From: Kocuria soli
GTDB taxonomy: Bacteria > Actinomycetota > Actinomycetes > Actinomycetales > Micrococcaceae
Length of the DNA stretch: 64,000 bases
Direction: 5' to 3'
Assembly (NCBI RefSeq): GCF_003797835.1
Contig: NZ_RKMF01000001.1
Span: forward strand, 1 to 64,000
Positions 42,427 to 50,172 of the stretch are shown here, one piece after another. Made by a program: the position numbers and the translations under genes. The notes under the pieces were generated by a model. It was not told where the DNA came from. It searched no databases and worked only from the letters and a program-made list of their open reading frames with translations. How positions within the stretch are numbered: the first letter of the stretch is position 1; every line of letters begins with the position of its first letter.

Positions 42427-42524
42427 CCCAACACCAGTTGCCGACGAAGCCCGACGGCCGACCAAGGCCACAGGTCACCTGGTGGCCCCTGCACCACCCA
42501 CCAACTCCACCTAGACTCGACGCC

Positions 42525-43499
42525 GTGACCGACGCAGCTCAGAACCCGCACAACCCGCTCCCGGAGAAGATCTCCGAGACCTTCGATCCGACGCAGTGGC
42601 GCACAGTGGATGGTTTCGAAGACCTCGTGGACATGACCTACCACCGCGGCGTCGCGCGTGCCGCGGACGGCACGGTCGAACGCGACCTCCCGTGGGTCCG
42701 GATCGCCTTCGACCGCCCCGAGGTACGCAATGCCTTCCGCCCCGGCACAGTGGACGAGCTGAACCGCGTGCTGGACCACGCGCGTATGTCCTCCGACGTC
42801 GGAGCGGTCCTGCTAACCGGCAACGGCCCCTCCGCCAAGGACGGCGGCTGGGCCTTCTGCTCCGGCGGTGACCAGCGCATCCGCGGGCGCGACGGGTACC
42901 ACTACGCCGAAGGCGAGACGGCGGAGTCCATCGATCCCGCACGCGCCGGGCGATTGCACATCCTGGAGGTCCAGCGCCTGATCCGTACCATGCCCAAGCC
43001 GGTCATCGCGCTGGTCAACGGGTGGGCGGCCGGCGGCGGGCACTCGCTGCACGTCGTGTGCGACCTGACCCTGGCCTCCCGTGAGCACGGAAAGTTCAAG
43101 CAGACGGACGCCACGGTCGGTTCCTTCGACGCCGGGTACGGCTCGGCTCTGCTGGCCCGCCAGGTGGGGCAGAAGTTTGCGCGGGAGATCTTCTTCCTGG
43201 CCCGCGAGTACTCGGCCGAGGACATGTTCCGCATGGGCGCGGTCAACGAGGTGGTCGACCACGCCGACCTGGAGACCGTCGGCATCGAGTGGGCAGCCAT
43301 GATCTGCCGCCAGTCCCCGCAAGCCATCCGCATGCTGAAATACGCCTTCAACCTGCCCGACGACGGCATGGTCGGCCAGCAGGTCTTTGCCGGTGAGGCC
43401 ACCCGCATGGGGTACATGACCGACGAGGCCGTCGAGGGGCGGGACGCGTTCCTGGGCAAGCGGGACCCGGACTGGTCGGCCTTCCCGTACTACTTCTAA
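42525..43499 (+). CDS. menB: 1,4-dihydroxy-2-naphthoyl-CoA synthase MenB
   Basis: 324 residues from GTG 42525, 7 bases after TAGACT (leaderless); longer in-frame extensions run into the promoter. It has a crotonase fold with the oxyanion-hole segments WAFCSGGDQRIRGRDGYHY (about 115-130) and VNGWAAGGGHSLHVVCDLTLA. SFDAGYGSALLARQVGQK and EYSAEDMFRMGAVNEVV are strict MenB marks, and the C-terminus WSAFPYYF matches the family. It closes the ring of o-succinylbenzoyl-CoA. It is 3 bases from menE, so menB and menE are one unit. The 98-base gap after the PBP gene holds only its promoter. Confidence 0.95.
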   Translation: MTDAAQNPHNPLPEKISETFDPTQWRTVDGFEDLVDMTYHRGVARAADGTVERDLPWVRIAFDRPEVRNAFRPGTVDELNRVLDHARMSSDVGAVLLTGNGPSAKDGGWAFCSGGDQRIRGRDGYHYAEGETAESIDPARAGRLHILEVQRLIRTMPKPVIALVNGWAAGGGHSLHVVCDLTLASREHGKFKQTDATVGSFDAGYGSALLARQVGQKFAREIFFLAREYSAEDMFRMGAVNEVVDHADLETVGIEWAAMICRQSPQAIRMLKYAFNLPDDGMVGQQVFAGEATRMGYMTDEAVEGRDAFLGKRDPDWSAFPYYF

Positions 43500-43502
43500 G
43501 CC

Positions 43503-44714
43503 GTGTCGGTCCCCGAACGGTTCTCGCCCGGCACTTTCTCGCCCGAGCCCGCACAGGCCCCGGCCTCCACGGCGCTGCCCGCCGACACCCTGATCCTCGA
43601 CGGACCGGATTCCGTGACCGCCCTGGGGGGCCCGGCAGGGCTTCTGACCGCGCTGCAGCGGGTTCTGGACCGGCCGGGTCCGGCCGTCGTCGTCGCCACC
43701 TCGGGCAGCACAGGACGCCCCAAACGCACCGTGCTCAGCACCGAGTCCCTGAGAGCTTCGGCCGACGCAACCGCTGAGCACACGGGCGGGCCAGGACAGT
43801 GGCTGCTGTGCCTCCCATCGCATTACGTGGCCGGCGTTCAGGTGCTGGTGCGGTCGGCCCTGGCGGACACCGAACCCGTGATCATGACCGGAGACCACTT
43901 CACCGTGGAACGGTTCGTGGCAGCCGGCTCGCAGCTCACCCATCCCACGCGGTACGTGTCCCTGGTCCCCACCCAGCTCCAACGCCTGATGTCCGCGGCC
44001 ACCGAGAACGCAACCGACCAGGCCGTGGCACAGGCGTTGCGGTCCTTCACCGCCATCCTGCTGGGCGGTTCGGCGGCCTCTCCCGCGCTCTTGGAACAGG
44101 CACGGGAACTCGGGGCACGCGTGGTGACCACGTACGGCATGTCCGAGACGGCGGGGGGCTGCGTGTACGACGGCGCCCCGCTCCCCGGGGTACGGGTTCA
44201 CCTGGAACAGGGCGACCAGAGCGAACCCGGCCGCATCTGGCTGGGCGGGGACGTGGTCACGGACGGGTACCTGGACGACCCGGACCAGACCGCGCGCCAC
44301 GTCTTCACCGACGGGGACGGCACGCGCTGGTACCGGACGGATGACCTCGGTGAACTCGCCACGGATGGTTCTAGCAAGGTCCTGCGCGTGATCAGCCGAG
44401 CCGACGACGTCATCGTCACGGGTGGGGTCAAAGTCTCCGCCGGCGTGGTCCGGACGGTCCTGGTGAAAGACCCTCGGGTCCAGGACGCCGTCGTCGTCGC
44501 GCTGCCTGACGAGGTGTGGGGGCAGCGGATCGTGGCCCTGGTGGTGCCCCGCACCGCCGGGGACGGGCAGGCCCTGGAACGGGAACTGTCGACGGCGGTC
44601 CGCGACGCCGCGGGGGCGGCTGCGGTTCCCAAGGACTGGCGCACGCGCCACGAGATTCCGCTGTTGGCCACGGGCAAGCCCGATCTGGCCGCCGTCCGGT
44701 CCCTGTTCGCGTGA
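43503..44714 (+). CDS. menE: o-succinylbenzoate-CoA ligase MenE
   Basis: 403 residues from GTG 43503. It is an adenylate-forming enzyme with the P-loop ATSGSTGRPKRTVLS near 63. The nucleotide-binding A5 motif is TTYGMSETAGGCVYDG near 215, the A7 motif WYRTDDLGEL and the hinge/A8 motif VISRADDVIVTGGVKVS. The C-terminal Lys in PLLATGKPDLAAV (A10) is present. It activates o-succinylbenzoate for MenB. It is shorter than Gram-negative MenE, as usual in actinobacteria. It follows menB immediately. Confidence 0.93.
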   Translation: MSVPERFSPGTFSPEPAQAPASTALPADTLILDGPDSVTALGGPAGLLTALQRVLDRPGPAVVVATSGSTGRPKRTVLSTESLRASADATAEHTGGPGQWLLCLPSHYVAGVQVLVRSALADTEPVIMTGDHFTVERFVAAGSQLTHPTRYVSLVPTQLQRLMSAATENATDQAVAQALRSFTAILLGGSAASPALLEQARELGARVVTTYGMSETAGGCVYDGAPLPGVRVHLEQGDQSEPGRIWLGGDVVTDGYLDDPDQTARHVFTDGDGTRWYRTDDLGELATDGSSKVLRVISRADDVIVTGGVKVSAGVVRTVLVKDPRVQDAVVVALPDEVWGQRIVALVVPRTAGDGQALERELSTAVRDAAGAAAVPKDWRTRHEIPLLATGKPDLAAVRSLFA

Positions 44715-44851
44715 GATCCGCAGTTTCGCGGGGTCTCACCGGGTTCGTGAAAGAATGACGCGGTCCCCCGCGCCACCGCGCGCCAGGTCAGCGGATCCGT
44801 TGGCCGGCCGACGCACACCAGGTCCGCACCCTCACGTCAGGAAGGTCACCC

Positions 44852-45733
44852 GTGGCAACTGCCGCCCAGTGGATTGAAGGCGCACGCCTGCGCACATTGC
44901 CCATGGCGCTGGCCCCGATCATCGCGGGCACCGCCGCTGCGCAGTCCATGCACGGGGCCAATCTCAGGTTGGCACTGCTGGCGTTCCTGGTCGCGCTGTT
45001 CCTGCAAGTCGGGGTCAACTACGCCAACGACTACTCGGACGGCATCAAGGGCACCGACGACGACCGCGTGGGCCCCCTGCGCCTGGTGGGCTCCAAGGCG
45101 GCAACCCCGCGCCAGGTTCTGACCGCCGCGCTCGGGTGCTTTGCCGCCGCCGCAGTGGCCGGGGCCGCCCTGATCATCCTGTCCCAGCAGTGGTGGTTCA
45201 TCGTCATCGGCATCTCGGCGGTGTTCGCCGCCTGGGGTTACACCGGGGGCAAGCGGCCCTACGGGTACCGCGGTTGGGGCGACGTGGCGGTGTTCATCTA
45301 CTTCGGTCTGGTCGCCGTCCTGGGGACCACGCTGACCCAGGCCGGCGAGCTGAACCTGGACGCCTGGATCGCGGCGGTGGCAACGGGGCTGTTCGCCTGC
45401 GCGCTGCTCATGGCCAACAACATCCGCGACATCCCCGGCGACCTAGAGGTGGGCAAACGAACCCTGGCCGTTCGCTTGGGCGACCACCGCGCTCGCGTGG
45501 TCTTCGCCGCCGAGGTGGGCTTGGCCTTCGCTCTGCACCTGTTCCTGGTGCCGTTCAACGGGTGGATGCTCCTGGTCCTGCTCGCCGCGCCGATCGCCGT
45601 GGTCGCTGCCCGGACCGTGCTGTTCGCCAAGGACCGGAAGGCCCTGATTCCCGTGCTCAAGCAGTGCGGAATCCTGAACCTGGTGTGGTCCCTGTTGTTC
45701 CTGTTGGCGGTCCTGCTGCGTCAGTGGGTCTGA
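44852..45733 (+). CDS. menA: 1,4-dihydroxy-2-naphthoate polyprenyltransferase MenA
   Basis: 293 residues from GTG 44852, with CAGGAAGG upstream. A UbiA-family membrane enzyme with about nine hydrophobic segments. The first Asp-rich motif is NYANDYSDGIKGTDDDRVGPLRLV near 55-78 and the second is DIPGDLEVGKRTLAVRLGDHRAR near 193. It transfers the polyprenyl tail to DHNA in the membrane, giving demethylmenaquinone for MenG. It has its own short leader (137 bases after menE) with a TTCGTGAAAGAATGAC stretch that could hold a promoter. A small hairpin lies about 110 bases past its stop. Confidence 0.94.
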   Translation: MATAAQWIEGARLRTLPMALAPIIAGTAAAQSMHGANLRLALLAFLVALFLQVGVNYANDYSDGIKGTDDDRVGPLRLVGSKAATPRQVLTAALGCFAAAAVAGAALIILSQQWWFIVIGISAVFAAWGYTGGKRPYGYRGWGDVAVFIYFGLVAVLGTTLTQAGELNLDAWIAAVATGLFACALLMANNIRDIPGDLEVGKRTLAVRLGDHRARVVFAAEVGLAFALHLFLVPFNGWMLLVLLAAPIAVVAARTVLFAKDRKALIPVLKQCGILNLVWSLLFLLAVLLRQWV

Positions 45734-45842
45734 GGCCCGGAAGCTGTGGTTGAGCCGGGCTCAGTCCGAGCTTCGGCCCGTCCTGTTGCCCCGGAAATCA
45801 GTCTGCTAGGGGTGATGCCCGGAGGTATTGATTCCGCGCGCG

Positions 45843-45873
45843 GCGGTTAGTAGTTCCATCGCCTTCTAACCGC
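45843..45873. terminator. weak hairpin between menA and the acetyltransferase gene
   Basis: GCGGTTAG (45843-45850) pairs with CTAACCGC (45866-45873) across 15 bases. It lies in the 181-base convergent gap, which holds no gene. No U-tract follows. Confidence 0.35.
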
Positions 45874-45914
45874 GTCCAGGACCTGGCTCGTTTCCCGACC
45901 GGACGTGACGACTG

Positions 45915-46841
45915 CTACTTCTCCAGCTCGATCCGTGTCTCCGTGCACTGGTATCCGGCACGGTTGAAGGCCAAAGCCATAGGCGTGTTCACGGCATCGG
46001 TGGTGCCCGTGATGCACAGGGCCCCCTCACGGACGTGGAAGTGGGTGATGTAGGCGAGGAGGTCGTTCACATATCCATGCCCCCGGTGTTCAGGCAGGAT
46101 CGCGAGATATCCGACGTTGCGGTTGGTCGGGGTCGCGGATGGGATAGCGACGCCGACAACGTTGCCTGCCAGGTCGTAGGCGACGCGCCACCAGTCGCGG
46201 TCGCCAGGACAGGAACGGTAGTAGTCAACCTCACCCCGGGCCAAGGTCAGGGGATCCGTAACCGCCAGCTCGCGGCGAGTCATGACGTCCAGTGATCCCT
46301 GCGCGGCTCGGGCGAACATCTCGACGAAGGTGCTGTCGTCTGCAGGCTCGAAGCGCAAGCGGTGCGGCTCGGGAGGCATCGAGGAGCCTGCGTCCCACTG
46401 AAACTGGCGGCGTTCGTTGGAGCGGGCGAGTCCTCCGGCTGCAGCTGCCGCGGTTTTCACCGCGACATCGCGTCGAATGAGCTCATCATCGCGCCAGGTC
46501 GTCGGGATGCGCATCGTGTGCTGCAGTGGCACGTCGACTCCGGCGTCAGCGAGCAAGGCGTGGCCACGAGTCAGGAGATCGTTGAGGATCGTCGTCGCCT
46601 CGGGGTGGTCGCAGCGTGCGTCCCACACGTCGAGAGCTATCGGGGTTTGACCGTCTCGGCTCCACCACATCGCGCGTCCAACGATCATGTCGTCGTCGAG
46701 CGCGAGGACCGACCACTCTGGGCGTAGGCGCTTCGCGCCAATTTCAGCCTCGATCTCGACGGGCGTCATGCCCACACCCGGAACGGTGGGCATGACCGCG
46801 GCATCGAGGAGCGAGGGTGCGGTGGGTTGCATGAATCTCAT
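45915..46841 (-). CDS. GNAT-family N-acetyltransferase
   Basis: 308 residues from ATG 46841; GTG 46847 and TTG 46856 are also in frame. Two GNAT-like halves are apparent. The second carries the acetyl-CoA loop NVGYLAILPEHRGHGYVNDLLAYI (about 238-261), with the Q/RxxGxG/A equivalent EHRGHGY, followed by TDAVNTPMALAFNRAGYQ. The first half (RPEWSVLALDDDMIVGRAMWW) is a degenerate copy. The acceptor substrate is unknown. GC content is visibly lower than that of menA and the DUF4229 gene on either side, suggesting recent acquisition. It sits between menA and DUF4229, which are usually direct neighbours in relatives as I recall. Confidence 0.8.
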   Translation of the reverse strand: MRFMQPTAPSLLDAAVMPTVPGVGMTPVEIEAEIGAKRLRPEWSVLALDDDMIVGRAMWWSRDGQTPIALDVWDARCDHPEATTILNDLLTRGHALLADAGVDVPLQHTMRIPTTWRDDELIRRDVAVKTAAAAAGGLARSNERRQFQWDAGSSMPPEPHRLRFEPADDSTFVEMFARAAQGSLDVMTRRELAVTDPLTLARGEVDYYRSCPGDRDWWRVAYDLAGNVVGVAIPSATPTNRNVGYLAILPEHRGHGYVNDLLAYITHFHVREGALCITGTTDAVNTPMALAFNRAGYQCTETRIELEK

Positions 46842-46879
46842 GGCCACATAGTTCAAGTAGTTTCAACCAATCACAGGAG

Positions 46880-47212
46880 TCAGGAGTTTGATTCGGTCCG
46901 TGACTGGGAGGATTCAGAACCACCACGCGTGTCCGTGACCGGATCGTCGGTCGAGTCCACGTAGGCGTCCTCGATCTCCGCGTCCTCGTCGCGCAGTGAT
47001 TCACGGCGGATCTTGGGAGACCGGGAGATCCGGCGGTGGAAGTCCTGAGAGGCCGCGATGTGCAGCTTGGGGAAGAAGATGTAGCACACCGCAAAAGCGA
47101 TGATGATCGCCGCGGCACCGGCGAACAGGATGCCGAGGCGCAGGTACAGTCCCGCCACGAAAACGACGACGAGCAGACCCAGACGCAGGACGGAGTACTT
47201 CAGGAAGTTCAC
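46880..47212 (-). CDS. DUF4229 membrane protein
   Basis: 110 residues from GTG 47212, 6 bases after TAGACT (leaderless). Two hydrophobic segments (FLKYSVLRLGLLVVVFVAGL, about 3-22, and LFAGAAAIIIAFAVCYIFF, about 29-47) precede a charged cytoplasmic tail rich in Arg, Asp and Ser. DUF4229 proteins are actinobacterial, of unknown function, and are often encoded beside menA, which is the case here apart from the inserted acetyltransferase. That linkage suggests a membrane role related to quinones (inference). Confidence 0.82.
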   Translation of the reverse strand: MNFLKYSVLRLGLLVVVFVAGLYLRLGILFAGAAAIIIAFAVCYIFFPKLHIAASQDFHRRISRSPKIRRESLRDEDAEIEDAYVDSTDDPVTDTRGGSESSQSRTESNS

Positions 47213-47268
47213 CCGAGCAGTCTAGAGCCGGTACCTGAAGGCGAGCCGGAGGCCCTGTGCCGAACCGG

Positions 47269-47760
47269 TCAGGCGTCACCCACCGTCCGCAACGGCCAAC
47301 GGTCCTGCCACGCCTGCGGATCCTGCGCCAGGAGAGAGACCTCTTCCGGGAAATGCCCGGTCAGCACGTCCTCGATGCTGACCTCGTCCAGCACCCGCCG
47401 CAACGCCGCCCGAACAGCGACCCAGACCACCGGGAGATGCGCAGCGGGACCGGAGTAGGTCGTGTCCGAAGGGCGCATGCCGCGGACACCCGTGAGCGGT
47501 CCGTCCATGGTGCGAATGACTCCGCCGATCATGATCTGGTCGGCCGCGACGGCCAGACGGTAGCCGCCCGCGGCACCGCGCTTGCTGCTCACCAGTCCCC
47601 CACGGCGCAGCTGGCCCATGATCACTTCCAAGAACTTGGCGGGCAGTTCCTGCCGCCGTGCAAGTTCCGCCGCCGGGACCGCGTCCGTACCCGCTTGATG
47701 AGCTTCCGCGAGCATCAGCAGCGCTCGAATCGCGTATTCCGATCGCGCTGAAATCTCCAT
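47269..47760 (-). CDS. Rrf2-family transcriptional regulator (CymR-like, no Fe-S cysteines)
   Basis: 163 residues from ATG 47760. It has the Rrf2 winged helix EISARSEYAIRALLMLAEAHQAG and then AELARRQELPAKFLEVIMGQLRRGGLVSSKRGAAGGYRLA (about 1-70). The region that in IscR/NsrR carries three Cys (about 90-110) has none here (DGPLTGVRGMRPSDTTYSG), so it is not an iron-sulfur sensor of that type. The likely parallel is CymR, the cysteine-metabolism repressor. The divergent TauE/SafE exporter gene supports a sulfur link (inference). Confidence 0.85.
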   Translation of the reverse strand: MEISARSEYAIRALLMLAEAHQAGTDAVPAAELARRQELPAKFLEVIMGQLRRGGLVSSKRGAAGGYRLAVAADQIMIGGVIRTMDGPLTGVRGMRPSDTTYSGPAAHLPVVWVAVRAALRRVLDEVSIEDVLTGHFPEEVSLLAQDPQAWQDRWPLRTVGDA

Positions 47761-47886
47761 GTGACGATTGTTTCACGATCTTTGACTCCCCCCTGGTGCC
47801 GCTGAAAAGCTCCACTTCACCGAATCCCGATCGAAGTGATGGGAATTGTCGGGAACCCACTCCATTCGTGACGTAGGAGGTGCCCT

Positions 47887-48807
47887 GTGCGCACATTGAT
47901 CTTGATCGCCTTGGTCGGTCTTGCCGCGCAACTCGTGGACGGCGGCTTGGGCATGGCCTACGGCGTGACCACGTCAACGCTCCTGCTGGCCGTCGGAGCC
48001 AACCCTGCGGCGGCGTCGGCCACGGTGCACCTCGCCGAGGTGGGAACCACTCTGGCCTCCGGTTTGTCGCACTGGAAGTTCGGCAACGTGGACTGGCGCG
48101 TGGTGGCCAAGATCGGCATCCCCGGGGCCGTGGGTGGCTTCCTGGGTGCAACGGCCCTGTCGAGCGTCGACGCGTCCGTGGCCCGGCCCGTCATGAGCAC
48201 CGTCCTGCTGGTGCTGGGGATCTACATCGTCTACCGCTTCACGTTCCGTGGGCTGCGGAAGGAGCGGCTGGGACACAAGATCCCCGCCAAGTTCTTGTCC
48301 CCGCTGGGGTTGTTCGCCGGCTTCATCGACGCCACCGGCGGTGGGGGCTGGGGCCCAGTGGGCACCCCCGCCCTGCTCGCCGACGGCAGGCTGGAACCAC
48401 GCAAGGTGGTGGGCTCGGTCAACACCGCCGAGTTCATGGTGACGGTGGCTGCCTCCCTGGGCTTCCTGCTCCATCTGGGTGGGCAAGGCATTGAGTTCGC
48501 CTGGGTCGCAGCGCTGCTGCTGGGTGGCGTGATCGCGGCCCCCATTGCTGCCGCTGTCGTTCGTCACGTTCCCGCCCGCGTACTAGGGCCTGCCGTGGGT
48601 GGTCTGATCGTGTTGACCAACCTGCGCACGGTGCTCTCTGTCGAGGCGCTGCAGGTACCCGAGCCCCTGGGTCGGGCCCTGCTGCTCCTGGTGGTTGCCG
48701 GGTGGATCGCAGCCGTGGTCCACACCACCCGCCTGCACCGCGCCGAGCGTAATGCAGTGAGCACCCCCAGGACGGCGGAGGAGCCGGAACACCTTCCCGT
48801 TGCGTGA
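47887..48807 (+). CDS. TauE/SafE-family sulfite/sulfonate exporter
   Basis: 306 residues with AGGAGGTG upstream of GTG 47887. About eight hydrophobic segments form two TauE repeats: LIALVGLAAQLVDGGLGMAYGV...LLLAVGANPAAASATVHLAEVGTTLASG and, later, GLFAGFIDATGGGGWGPVGTPALLADGRLEPRKVVGSVNTAEF. Both carry the GG(M/W)G and N(T/A)AE/HLAE marks. Members export sulfite, sulfoacetate or similar anions. The 126-base divergent gap to the Rrf2 gene contains a TCCCGA/TCGGGA pair (47825-47854) that may be an operator. Confidence 0.87.
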   Translation: MRTLILIALVGLAAQLVDGGLGMAYGVTTSTLLLAVGANPAAASATVHLAEVGTTLASGLSHWKFGNVDWRVVAKIGIPGAVGGFLGATALSSVDASVARPVMSTVLLVLGIYIVYRFTFRGLRKERLGHKIPAKFLSPLGLFAGFIDATGGGGWGPVGTPALLADGRLEPRKVVGSVNTAEFMVTVAASLGFLLHLGGQGIEFAWVAALLLGGVIAAPIAAAVVRHVPARVLGPAVGGLIVLTNLRTVLSVEALQVPEPLGRALLLLVVAGWIAAVVHTTRLHRAERNAVSTPRTAEEPEHLPVA

Positions 48808-48823
48808 CCCATATGCTGGATAC

Positions 48824-49273
48824 ATGATCCGAGCAATTGCAATCATCGGCGCCGCGGCGCTGGCGGTCGGCGTGATCATCTATTCGTTCTTCGACTGCTT
48901 GCGGTCGGACCCCCGTGACATCCGGGGCATCGGTCGGGGTCCCTGGATCGCAGTCATCCTTCTGCTCCCCGTCATCGGCGGCATCCTGTGGCTGGCCTTC
49001 GGCCGTCCCCGCTACACCTCAGCCGGATCCGAACCGGCCCGTGGGCGCGGGCCCGACGACGACCCCGCGTTCCTCCGGGAGATCGACGAGAAGCGTCGGG
49101 CGCAACGCGCAGAAGCTGAACTGGCCGAGTGGGAACGTCAACAACGTGGTGTCCGGGATCCGAACGGCGCACCGTCCTCCGAGAACCCCGAGACGGGCCC
49201 CGACACCGACGGTGGCCCTGACGGGCCCGATGACCATGACCCGCGATCCGACCGGGACGACAATCACGAATAG
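48824..49273 (+). CDS. PLDc_N-domain small membrane protein
   Basis: 149 residues from ATG 48824, 6 bases after TATGCT (leaderless). Two hydrophobic segments (about 2-24 and 43-59) enclose FFDCLRSDPRDIRGIGRGPWIAVILLLPVIGGILWLAFG, the signature of the phospholipase D N-terminal (PLDc_N) module that here stands alone. The C-terminal about 85 residues are charged, with a Glu/Arg-rich helix (FLREIDEKRRAQRAEAELAEWERQQ, probable coiled coil) and an Asp/Pro tail. Stand-alone PLDc_N proteins are common in actinobacteria, with unknown function. Confidence 0.78.
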   Translation: MIRAIAIIGAAALAVGVIIYSFFDCLRSDPRDIRGIGRGPWIAVILLLPVIGGILWLAFGRPRYTSAGSEPARGRGPDDDPAFLREIDEKRRAQRAEAELAEWERQQRGVRDPNGAPSSENPETGPDTDGGPDGPDDHDPRSDRDDNHE

Positions 49274-49351
49274 GGTGTCCCCTCGTGAACCCACCCCATA
49301 GCCTGGAAATGCGGAGACGCCTGGAAGGGACTACAGAGAAGCAGGTTCGCC

Positions 49352-50138
49352 ATGACACGCACGTACGTCATCACCGGGTCGGGCTCAGGGATCGGAGCGG
49401 CTACAGCGGCCCTCGCGCGCGACGCCGGTGCCACCGTCGTCGGGGTCGATCTGAAGAACGCCGAGGTCACGGCTGACCTCTCCACCGCCGACGGGCGTCG
49501 TACGGCAGCCACGGCCGCCGTCGAAGCGCCCGGGGGCGCGGTGGACGCGGTGATCGCCTGCGCCGGGATTTCAGCACCCACACCGGTCACCGCGGGCCGC
49601 CGTCGTCTCGTCGATGTCGTCCCTGCAGCCCAACGCTCCGCATCTGGTCGACGCTTTGTTGTCCGGCACCGAAGCCGAGGCGATGGAGATCGCGGAACAG
49701 CTGTCCATGGATGCTCAGACCGGCAACCTGATCTACGCGTCGAGCAAGAGGGCGATCTCCCGGTGGGTCAGGATGCGTTCGGTCTCCCCCGAATGGGCAG
49801 GGGCGGGGATTCCGCTCAACGCCGTCGCCCCGGGGATCGTGACCACCCCCATGACCTCCGATCTGCTGAGCACACCGGAATCCGTGGCTTTCCTGGACGC
49901 CGTGGTGCCCATGCCGTTGAACTACCACCAGCCGCCGGAGTCGATCGCCAACCTGCTGATCTGGCTCACCTCACCGCAGAACACGCACTGCGCGGGTCAG
50001 ACGATTTACTGCGACGGCGGCAGTGACGTCGTGCTGCGCGGCGAGGACGCGTGGGGTTGGGCGGATGCCCGCGTGGGCGAGTACTTCCAGCGGATCGCGT
50101 CCGTCAGCCCCGCAGCCGAGGAGGACACGGCACCGTAG
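49352..50138 (+). pseudogene. short-chain dehydrogenase/reductase, internal deletion and frameshift
   Basis: The frame starting at ATG 49352 (behind an AGAAGCAGG site) gives a good SDR N-terminus: TYVITGSGSGIGAATAALARDAG, then GVDLKNAEVTADLSTADGR and VIACAGISAPTPVT. At about 49590-49600 the homology jumps to the next frame, which reads AAVVSSMSSLQPNAPHLVDALL, then the active-site YASSKRAISRWVR and the end QTIYCDGGSDVVLRGEDAWGW. The segment that joins these in homologues (cofactor and helix region, roughly 25-30 residues by my recollection) is missing. The protein therefore has both a deletion and a shift and cannot be made whole. The catalytic Tyr-x3-Lys remains. Probably inactive. Confidence 0.8.
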
Positions 50139-50172
50139 GACTCAGCACGCCGTGGTGAGCACGCTGTGCGGC

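Noticed and set aside
45734-45914. Possible tRNA in the menA/acetyltransferase gap
   Set aside because: The 8-bp hairpin lacks acceptor, T-arm and anticodon-arm partners.
49352-50138. Two separate small SDR proteins instead of one broken gene
   Set aside because: The halves carry complementary parts of one SDR fold, and neither alone has both cofactor and catalytic sites.
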